Assembly (NCBI GenBank): GCA_019510535.1
Contig: JAEKKE010000315.1
Location: forward strand, 1-7,391
Length of the DNA stretch: 7,391 nt
Direction: 5' to 3'
Origin: Acidobacteriota bacterium
GTDB lineage: Bacteria; Acidobacteriota; Terriglobia; Terriglobales; Acidobacteriaceae
Positions 1 through 5,184 of this stretch are shown in pieces. A program made the position numbers and the translations under genes. Below the pieces are notes generated by a model. That model saw only the letters and a program-made list of their open reading frames with translations. It was not told the DNA's origin and searched no databases. The first letter of the stretch is position 1. Every line of letters begins with the position of its first letter.

Positions 1-135
1 CGCGATCATCCTCGCATGGGCCTTTGACGCACGGATCTCCTGGGGGATCAGCTGCCAGTCAAAGGGGAACGACCGCTGCCACAGCTCGAATTTGCGATTG
101 AGCGGTTCCCGGAACCGCCCAGACCACATTTTCAC
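1..135 (-). CDS. argH: Argininosuccinate lyase, N-terminal part (cut by window edge)
   Basis: ArgH cleaves argininosuccinate to arginine and fumarate, the last step of arginine synthesis, in the cytoplasm. Only the first 45 codons are in the window. The frame reads MKMWSGRFREPLNRKFELWQ and then continues with SFPFDWQL and ASKAHARMIA. The WSGRF start and the D-x-x-L...ASKAHA stretch are the usual N-terminus of argininosuccinate lyases. I chose the GTG at 135 because AGAGG (143-147) lies 7 bases upstream of it. The ATG two codons later (129) is the alternative. It is the last gene seen of the arg operon, 69 bases after argF, with a strong hairpin in the gap. The rest of the protein (normally about 460 residues, including the catalytic serine loop) lies outside the window and cannot be judged. 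Confidence 0.9.
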   Translation of the reverse strand, partial: MKMWSGRFREPLNRKFELWQRSFPFDWQLIPQEIRASKAHARMIA

Positions 136-155
136 GTCATAACCTCTTTCCTTGC

Positions 156-185
156 GTCCGGTCACCTGGTTGCAGGTGACCGGAC
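156..185. repeat. 12-bp perfect inverted repeat between argF and argH
   Basis: The arms gtccggtcacct (156-167) and aggtgaccggac (174-185) are exact reverse complements around a 6-base loop. The stem has 8 G/C pairs out of 12. It begins 19 bases after the argF stop and ends 20 bases before the argH start, just ahead of the argH ribosome-binding site. No T-run follows on the minus strand, so it is not a standard intrinsic terminator. It is more likely an RNA hairpin in the polycistronic mRNA that stabilises or marks a processing end, or a dispersed palindromic element. Confidence 0.75.
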
Positions 186-204
186 AGAGTGCGGTGGATC
201 CTAG

Positions 205-1221
205 TTAGACGAACCGCTTCTTCGCCTTCGGAATGCGCTTGGCGCCTCCGAGCAGCATCAGCAGGATGGCCTTCTGCGCATGCATACGGTTCTCCGCCTG
301 GTCGAAGACGATCGACTGCGGACCATCTAACACTGCGTCGGTCACCTCGGCGTTGCGATGCGCCGGCAGGCAGTGCATGAAGACGGCCTGATCGTTGGCA
401 TGCGACATGAGCTCGTCGTTGACCTGGTAGGGCTTGAAGATCGGAGCGCGCTTGGTCGCCTCGTGCTCGAAGCCCATGGAGGTGCAGACGTCGGTATAGA
501 TCGCATCAGCGCCGGTTACGGCCTTGATGGGGTCCTGCGTCAGCGTGATGCTTCCGCCGGTCTGCTCCGCGATCTCGATGGCCTTGTGAATCACGTCCAG
601 CTTCGGCCCATAGTTCTTCGGCGTCCCGATAGTGCAATGTGCTCCGAGCTGTGCCGCGGCCAGCATCAGGGAGTGGCAGACGTTATTGCCGTCACCGACG
701 TAAGTGAACTTCAGACCTTCGCAGGTGGAGAACTTCTCTTCCAGCGTCAGGAAGTCCGCAATCGCCTGGCACGGATGCTCATAATCCGATAGGGCATTGA
801 CGACAGGCACCTTGGCGGAAGCAGCCATCTCCGTGATGGTGTCGTGCGAATAGGTGCGCAGGACAATCACACTCATCCAGCGCTCGAGGTTATGCGCCAT
901 ATCCGCCAGGCTCTCGCGCTCGCCCAGGGGGCTCTGCGTCTGGTCGACGAAGATGGCATTGCCGCCCATGGTATTGATGGCGGCCTCGAAGGTCAGGCGC
1001 GTACGCAACGACGCCTTCTCGAAGAACATCACCATCTGCTTGCCATCGAGGGCTGTCTTGAAATCTTCCGGATGGTTTTTGACGGCATGCGCAAGCTCCA
1101 TGATGGCTGCCATCTCTTCAACGGTCAGATCGGCGATCGAACACAGATCGCGGCCTTTCAAGCGCTTTGCGGCCTCACTGAATGCGCTATCGCTTTGAAT
1201 TCCCAATGATACTTTCGGCAC
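205..1221 (-). CDS. argF: Ornithine carbamoyltransferase
   Basis: ArgF transfers the carbamoyl group of carbamoyl phosphate to ornithine, giving citrulline, in the cytoplasm. From the chosen start the protein has 338 residues, near the family's usual 300-340. Visible motifs are the carbamoyl-phosphate loop FEKASLRTR (67-75; many OTCases have PSTRTR), HPCQ (149-152), DGNNVCHSL (177-185), D244 with the SMG loop (248-250), and MHCLPAHR (282-289) followed by FDQAENRMHAQKA. The HCLP and SMG elements favour ornithine over aspartate as substrate. The usual Trp in DVWVSMG is Cys here (DVCTSMG). I chose the GTG at 1221 because AAGGAG (1227-1232) lies 5 bases upstream. An ATG at 1269 overlaps the argD end by 8 bases and would add 16 residues; an ATG at 1248 is also possible. 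Confidence 0.95.
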   Translation of the reverse strand: MPKVSLGIQSDSAFSEAAKRLKGRDLCSIADLTVEEMAAIMELAHAVKNHPEDFKTALDGKQMVMFFEKASLRTRLTFEAAINTMGGNAIFVDQTQSPLGERESLADMAHNLERWMSVIVLRTYSHDTITEMAASAKVPVVNALSDYEHPCQAIADFLTLEEKFSTCEGLKFTYVGDGNNVCHSLMLAAAQLGAHCTIGTPKNYGPKLDVIHKAIEIAEQTGGSITLTQDPIKAVTGADAIYTDVCTSMGFEHEATKRAPIFKPYQVNDELMSHANDQAVFMHCLPAHRNAEVTDAVLDGPQSIVFDQAENRMHAQKAILLMLLGGAKRIPKAKKRFV

Positions 1222-1226
1222 TGCTA

Positions 1227-1232
1227 CTCCTT
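1227..1232 (-). promoter_or_regulatory. Ribosome-binding site that supports the argF GTG start
   Basis: On the minus strand AAGGAG ends 5 bases before the GTG at 1221. The upstream in-frame ATG at 1269 has only GGTGAGG, 6 bases ahead of it, and would overlap argD. This is the main reason for preferring the shorter argF. Confidence 0.55.
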
Positions 1233-1261
1233 CATTCCTCGGGCTCATGACAATGGTTTTG

Positions 1262-2539
1262 CTATCCATGGGATGCCTCACCGGCAAGCGCTGGAGACGT
1301 TGCCTCCTTAGCCTGCTTCAAAATCTCGTCCAGAGCGCTTACTGCAATGTTTACATGTTTCTTTTCGATCAGGTAAGGCGGAAGGAACCGCAATACTGTC
1401 TCGCTGGTGCGGTTGATCAGAATGCGCCGGTCCATCATCTGCTTGGCAACCTGCTTTGCCAGCTCCGCATCGTTGATCTCCGCGCCGATCATCATACCGA
1501 TACCACGTACCGAGATGATTTCAGGATGCTTTGCCGCAAGGTCCTGCAACTGCTCTATGAAGTAGTTGCCGACCTCGGTCACATGCGCCAGCAGGTCTGA
1601 GTTCTCGATCTCATCGATTACTGCCGTAGCCACGGCGCAGGCCAGCGGGCCGCCACCAAAAGTGGTTCCGTGCAGACCAGGCTTCATGGCGCGGGCAGCT
1701 TCCTCGTTGCAAAGCATGGCGCCCATCGGCAGGCCGCCTGCCAGCGGCTTTGCCAGGGTCGTAATGTCAGGCTGAATACCGAAGTGCTGGTACGCCGTCC
1801 ACTTACCGGTCCGGCCCATGCCGCTCTGAATCTCGTCGGCCAGCAGCAGGGCGCCGGTCGAGTCGCACAGCGCACGTGCTGCCGCGAAGAACTCGTTGGA
1901 GACAGGGTGAATGCCACCCTCGCCCTGCAGCACCTCGATGCAGATGCCGCAGACATCGGAGGAGAACTTTGCCTTCAGGTCTTCGATGTCATTGAAGCGC
2001 ACGAACTCGACATCGGGCATCACCGGAGCGAAGGGCTCGCGGTACTTGTCCTTATGCGTTGTGGCGACCGATCCCATCGTCCGGCCATGGAAGCTGTGCT
2101 CCAGGGCGAGGAACTTTGTTCCGATCGTCTTGCCCTCTTCGCGCAATACGCCGGCGTGGGCGCGGGCGAGCTTCAGCGCCGCCTCCCAGGCCTCGGTACC
2201 CGAGTTGCAGAAGAAGACCCGGTCCATGCCGGTCAGCTCAGTCAGTTTGAGCGCGAGTGTGGCGGTGCCTTCATGAAAGAACAGATTTGAGGTGTGCAGC
2301 AGCTTCTTTGACTGCTCCGCGATCGCATTCTCAATCGCCGGATGTCCGTACCCGAGGGCCGAAACACCGATACCGCTCAACAGGTCCAGGTAGTCGTTGC
2401 CTTCGCTGTCGCGCAGATAGACGCCCTTGCCGCTTACAAACATCACAGGATTGCGTTCGTAGGTCTCAAGCAGGAACTTCTTTTCAGCTGCCTGAATCGA
2501 TGCAAGGTCCATTTTCTTCACCCTTTCTTGGTTATCCAT
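1262..2539 (-). CDS. argD: Acetylornithine aminotransferase (PLP-dependent, class III)
   Basis: ArgD transfers an amino group from glutamate to N-acetylglutamate semialdehyde, giving N-acetylornithine and 2-oxoglutarate. The 425-residue protein is slightly longer than the usual ~400. It shows LDLLSGIGVSALGYGHP (51-67), the cofactor-phosphate loop FFCNSGTEA (109-117), FHGRTMGS (150-157), ADEIQSGMGRTGK (234-246) with the PLP-ring Asp235, and Lys264 in LAKPLAGG as the expected Schiff-base lysine. GTTFGGGPLAC (291-301) and RGIGMMIGAE (345-354) are also typical. The ATG at 2539 begins 2 bases after the argB stop. An internal ATG at 2512, preceded by GGGTGA, is an equally possible start and fits the family N-terminus (MDLASIQAAEKKFLL). 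The last ~12 residues (TSPALAGEASHG) form a loose tail. Many such enzymes also act on succinyldiaminopimelate. Confidence 0.95.
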   Translation of the reverse strand: MDNQERVKKMDLASIQAAEKKFLLETYERNPVMFVSGKGVYLRDSEGNDYLDLLSGIGVSALGYGHPAIENAIAEQSKKLLHTSNLFFHEGTATLALKLTELTGMDRVFFCNSGTEAWEAALKLARAHAGVLREEGKTIGTKFLALEHSFHGRTMGSVATTHKDKYREPFAPVMPDVEFVRFNDIEDLKAKFSSDVCGICIEVLQGEGGIHPVSNEFFAAARALCDSTGALLLADEIQSGMGRTGKWTAYQHFGIQPDITTLAKPLAGGLPMGAMLCNEEAARAMKPGLHGTTFGGGPLACAVATAVIDEIENSDLLAHVTEVGNYFIEQLQDLAAKHPEIISVRGIGMMIGAEINDAELAKQVAKQMMDRRILINRTSETVLRFLPPYLIEKKHVNIAVSALDEILKQAKEATSPALAGEASHG

Positions 2540-2541
2540 CT

Positions 2542-3324
2542 CTACGCCACCATCACTTCTGTACCGTCGTTGACTCGTGTATGGACGAGGTCGGGCAACA
2601 CGCATGCTGCCTCCGCCGGCAAAATTCGAACCCGCTTCACACCGCCCAGAAGCGCATCCTTGCACGCCTTCAGCTTGGGCAGCATCCCACCGGAGATCAC
2701 CTGGCTCTTCTCGAGCTGAGGAATCTCCTTCAACGAGAGCCATCGCATTACCGCTCCGTCCGCGCCCTTCACTCCGGGAACATCGGTCAGGAAGACCAAG
2801 GCGTCAGCCCGAGTGGCAACAGCCGCAGCCGAGGCCATCTCATCTGCGTTTATGTTGTAGTACTCACCGTCAAAACCTAAAGCAATGGATGAGATAACCG
2901 GGATGGCTCCCATCTTCCAGATAGCGTCGAGCCACGTCGGATCGGTCGCGGCGATTTCCCCGACAAAACCCAGATCCGGGTTGGTCTTCTTCTTCCGTGC
3001 ACGGAAGACATTGCCATCGCCGCCGGCGAGACCGACAGCCTGTTGGCCGAGCTGGCCCAGAGCCGCGACCAGCGACTTGTTGACACGGCCCGCCAGCACC
3101 ATCAGCGCAGCATCGCGAGTCTCGGCGTCAGTGACGCGCAGCCCATGGATAAATTCACTCTTCTTGCCCAGAGCCGCCAGCGTCTTGGTTAGCTGCACAC
3201 CGCCACCGTGCACCACGGCCACCTGGTGGCCATCCTTGGCCAGCTCCACAATGGCGCGCGCGCAATCCATCCGCAGCTTCTCGTTCTCCAGGCCCGCACC
3301 ACCCAATTTCACGACGTACTTCAC
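2542..3324 (-). CDS. argB: Acetylglutamate kinase
   Basis: ArgB phosphorylates N-acetylglutamate with ATP, the second step of arginine synthesis and a frequent control point. The 260-residue protein shows the amino-acid-kinase fold motifs: KLGGAG with Lys6, VVHGGG (37-42), GLRVTDAET (61-69), GRVNKSLV (79-86), YNINADE (156-162) with Asp161, LTDVPGVKG (179-187) and ISGGMLPKLKA (210-220) with Lys217. Lys6, Asp161 and Lys217 line up with the catalytic residues I recall for E. coli NAGK. The protein begins directly at the first beta strand, so it lacks the N-terminal helix of the arginine-inhibited hexameric enzymes. The GTG start overlaps the argC stop by 4 bases (GTGA), which suggests translational coupling. 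YNINAD argues against the related LysW-aminoadipate kinase. Confidence 0.93.
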   Translation of the reverse strand: MKYVVKLGGAGLENEKLRMDCARAIVELAKDGHQVAVVHGGGVQLTKTLAALGKKSEFIHGLRVTDAETRDAALMVLAGRVNKSLVAALGQLGQQAVGLAGGDGNVFRARKKKTNPDLGFVGEIAATDPTWLDAIWKMGAIPVISSIALGFDGEYYNINADEMASAAAVATRADALVFLTDVPGVKGADGAVMRWLSLKEIPQLEKSQVISGGMLPKLKACKDALLGGVKRVRILPAEAACVLPDLVHTRVNDGTEVMVA

Positions 3325-4406
3325 AGCAGGCCCTCCTCTTCCTTCCATCCACACATCACGTTCATGTTCTCCACGGCTTGTCCCGCCGCGCCCTTCAGCA
3401 AATTGTCGAGACAGCTCACCAGCACCATGCGTCGGCCGTCGGCCGCAAGTTCAAATCCCAGATCGCAGTAGTTTGTCCGTACGATGTACTGGATTTGCGG
3501 CAGGCTCCCGGCCTTGAAGACCCGTACCAGCGGATGGCCGGCATAAAACTGCCGGAAGACCTGCTCCACAGCAGCCTTGTCCATCCGGGACTTCAGCCGC
3601 AGATAGATCGTCGACAGAATGCCGCGGGGAATCGGCAGCAGGTGCGGCGTGAACTGCAGCGCCTCGGCCGGCAGGCCGACCTGCTCCAGGACCTCGCCTG
3701 TGTGCCGGTGTCCGAAGACGGCATAAGCGCTCAAGTTGTCGGCGGCATGCATAAAGTGTGTCTTTGCTGTCGGAGCCTTGCCGGCGCCGCTCACGCCGCT
3801 CTTGGCGTCGCAGACGATGCCATGTTCGATATCCACGAGCCCCGCGGCAACCAGAGGCCGCAGCGCCAGAATGATACTGGTGGCATAACAGCCAGGGTTG
3901 GCGACCAGCCGCGCATTGCGGATAGCGTCATGATGCAGCTCCGGACAGCCGAAGACTGCTTCGGCATCCAGCTTCGCCGCCAGCTCCGCATCGGCATCGT
4001 GCAGCTTATAGACCGCCCGGTTGGAGGCTGCCTTCAGCCGCCAGGCGCCGCTCAGATCCACCACGCGAAGACCGGCATTCAGAATCTGCGGTACCCACTC
4101 CCGCGACTGCTCATGCGGAGTCGCCAGAAAGATGATCTCCACGCCGGCGGCCTTCAGCTCGCTCCAGGTGGGGTAGGGAACTACAGGCAATTCCTGCTCG
4201 TCAATGGTGTAAAGATGCGGTTGCAGGTCGCTCAGTGTGGTGGCCTCGCGGCCAATGAAAATGGGCCTGGTCTCCTGTAGCCGGGGGTGCTTCAGTAGCA
4301 GCCGTGCCAGCTCTCCGCCGGCATAGCCGCTAACGCCCGCAAGCGCCGTGCGTACGCCGCCCGTCGTTGCCGTCAACTCCGTCTTTACCTCTGTCGCCGT
4401 CGTCAT
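3321..4406 (-). CDS. argC: N-acetyl-gamma-glutamyl-phosphate reductase
   Basis: ArgC reduces N-acetylglutamyl phosphate to the semialdehyde using NADPH. The 361-residue protein has the nucleotide-binding start ALAGVSGYAGGEL (21-33), FLATPHEQS (93-101), VVDLSGAWRL (115-124), the active-site Cys173 in ANPGCYAT (169-176), SGVSGAGK (203-210), FGHRHTGEV (231-239) with the expected catalytic histidine, and LDNLLKGAAGQA (333-344). All are hallmarks of the family, and the length is typical for this clade (about 340-360). The first ~17 residues form a Thr-rich leader with no obvious fold role. The ATG starts 4 bases after the argR stop without a good Shine-Dalgarno sequence (GGAG is about 16 bases away), so translation may depend on ribosomes finishing argR. 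Confidence 0.96.
   Translation of the reverse strand: MTTATEVKTELTATTGGVRTALAGVSGYAGGELARLLLKHPRLQETRPIFIGREATTLSDLQPHLYTIDEQELPVVPYPTWSELKAAGVEIIFLATPHEQSREWVPQILNAGLRVVDLSGAWRLKAASNRAVYKLHDADAELAAKLDAEAVFGCPELHHDAIRNARLVANPGCYATSIILALRPLVAAGLVDIEHGIVCDAKSGVSGAGKAPTAKTHFMHAADNLSAYAVFGHRHTGEVLEQVGLPAEALQFTPHLLPIPRGILSTIYLRLKSRMDKAAVEQVFRQFYAGHPLVRVFKAGSLPQIQYIVRTNYCDLGFELAADGRRMVLVSCLDNLLKGAAGQAVENMNVMCGWKEEEGLL
3332..3337 (-). promoter_or_regulatory. Strong ribosome-binding site for argB
   Basis: AGGAGG on the minus strand lies 7 bases before the GTG at 3324, inside the last codons of argC. It fixes the argB start at the GTGA overlap rather than at the in-frame ATG at 3354, which would add ten residues (MWMEGRGGPA) unlike any NAGK N-terminus. 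Confidence 0.8.
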
Positions 4407-4410
4407 CTTC

Positions 4411-4851
4411 TTATCTAATCAGCTCCGCAATCCGCGCGGTTATGGTTTTGGCCTGCTCGATATCGCCGCAAATCACCAGCACCGTATCGTCCCCGGCAAT
4501 CGTTCCTACAATTTCATCCCAGTCTTCATAATCCAGGCCGGCAGCTACGGGCTGGGCTCCACCAGTCGTCGTGATGATGACGACCTGGTTCATCGCCTGC
4601 CGTACCTCCAGACCGAAGCTCTTCAGCAGGTCATTGATCTCTGGAGAGCGGTCATCTTCGGCTACCGCGGAATTGGCGAGCGTATACCCGTTCGGGCCCT
4701 TGTAGAGGTTCAACTCGCGCATGTCCCGGGACAAGGTCGCTTGCGTGACGTTGAAACCGCGCTTGGCCAGCTTTCTGCGCAGCTCATCCTGGCTGGTGAC
4801 CGTCGCCGTCACCAGGAGCTCTCGAATTGCACTGTGCCGTTGCTGTTTCAT
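4411..4851 (-). CDS. argR: Arginine repressor ArgR
   Basis: ArgR is the hexameric, arginine-responsive DNA-binding regulator of arginine genes. The 146-residue length is typical. The N-terminal winged helix-turn-helix covers about 1-65 and includes FNVTQATLSRDMRELNL (33-49), where Ser41-Arg42 is the conserved recognition-helix pair. The C-terminal oligomerisation and arginine-binding domain (about 75-146) carries VVIITTTGGAQPVAAGLD (90-107) and GTIAGDDTVLVI (116-127), with Asp121-Asp122 expected to contact arginine. It is the first gene of the operon, 4 bases ahead of argC, downstream of ARG boxes, so autoregulation is likely. No canonical Shine-Dalgarno lies 5-12 bases before the ATG; that stretch is an ARG-box palindrome. 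An in-frame TAG at 4861-4863 rules out extension upstream. Confidence 0.95.
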   Translation of the reverse strand: MKQQRHSAIRELLVTATVTSQDELRRKLAKRGFNVTQATLSRDMRELNLYKGPNGYTLANSAVAEDDRSPEINDLLKSFGLEVRQAMNQVVIITTTGGAQPVAAGLDYEDWDEIVGTIAGDDTVLVICGDIEQAKTITARIAELIR

Positions 4852-4869
4852 ACTGAATTTCTATTCACC
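4852..4869. promoter_or_regulatory. ARG box 3, abutting the argR start codon
   Basis: The core TGAATTTCTATTCA (4854-4867) has perfect TGAAT/ATTCA half-sites with a 4-base spacer, the known ArgR operator pattern. It occupies the bases just before the argR ATG, where a ribosome-binding site would normally be. With ArgR bound it could act as a downstream roadblock or join a repression loop with boxes 1 and 2. It is a single copy rather than a tandem pair, so binding may be weaker. Confidence 0.65.
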
Positions 4870-4943
4870 CGTCCTGCATCCTCTGCCGCTTTGAACAGCA
4901 GAAAAACGCAGCACCTGCTTTTGACGGCCGGCACTACGCTGGT

Positions 4944-4961
4944 GATGCATAAAAATACAAG
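4944..4961. promoter_or_regulatory. ARG box 1 of a tandem operator
   Basis: The core TGCATAAAAATACA (4946-4959) fits TGNAT-N4-ATNCA. It covers the predicted transcription start of the arg operon and pairs with box 2, placed 20 bp away core to core (2 bp between the 18-bp sites). This is the phase ArgR hexamers need to bind two adjacent boxes. Confidence 0.75.
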
Positions 4962-4963
4962 AT

Positions 4964-4981
4964 CATGTATAAATATTCACA
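4964..4981. promoter_or_regulatory. ARG box 2 of a tandem operator
   Basis: The core TGTATAAATATTCA (4966-4979) fits TGNAT-N4-ATNCA. It includes the whole -10 hexamer of the minus-strand promoter, so ArgR binding would exclude RNA polymerase. Both boxes lie in an A/T-rich island in otherwise GC-rich DNA. Confidence 0.78.
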
Positions 4982-4994
4982 GCCGCTATGTCAA
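4966..4994 (-). promoter_or_regulatory. Sigma70-type promoter of the argRCBDFH operon
   Basis: On the minus strand a perfect -35 hexamer TTGACA (4989-4994) is followed after exactly 17 bases by TATACA (4966-4971), which matches the first four positions of the -10 consensus. The start site would fall near 4958, giving a 5' leader of about 107 bases before argR. ARG boxes 1 and 2 overlap the -10 and start region. Confidence 0.72.
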
Positions 4995-5184
4995 GTGCCT
5001 GGCGGTGTCGCTCTCAGGTCGAGATCCATGCCTCTGGACGATGTTTCGGGGCGGTGAAATCGGCGTAGAATAAAGACTGGACTCCCAGTAGTACCGCTTT
5101 TCAGGCGAATGTATACGCGCCATCGCGAGCGTCTACCTGCAGGTGTCCCCGAATGACAGGAAGGCTTTACCCAGGTTCATCGCT
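4982..5184. other. Intergenic region upstream of gltB
   Basis: The gap between argR and gltB is 333 bases in all (4852-5184). The arg promoter and ARG boxes lie on its argR side. In this part I find no ARG-box match and no open frame worth calling. TAGAAT at 5066-5071 resembles a -10 on the plus strand but has no good -35. A 10-bp palindrome acctgcaggt sits at 5135-5144. The gltB promoter is therefore not identified with confidence. Confidence 0.5.

Noticed and set aside
1670..2290. A 206-codon open frame on the plus strand
   Set aside because: It is antisense to argD and has no motif or ribosome-binding site worth noting.
2540..2743. A 68-residue upstream extension of argD
   Set aside because: It would overlap the 3' end of argB in another frame and adds a Gly/Arg-rich stretch unlike any aminotransferase N-terminus. 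The ATG at 2539 right after the argB stop is far more likely.
3378..4280. A 300-codon open frame on the plus strand
   Set aside because: It is antisense to argC, its product shows no domain, and the argC frame is fully supported by family motifs.
5066..5071. TAGAAT as a -10 for gltB
   Set aside because: No -35 better than about 2 of 6 matches lies 16-18 bases upstream, so it is not listed as a promoter.
5135..5144. Palindrome acctgcaggt
   Set aside because: Ten bases with no loop and no second copy nearby; within chance for this length of DNA.
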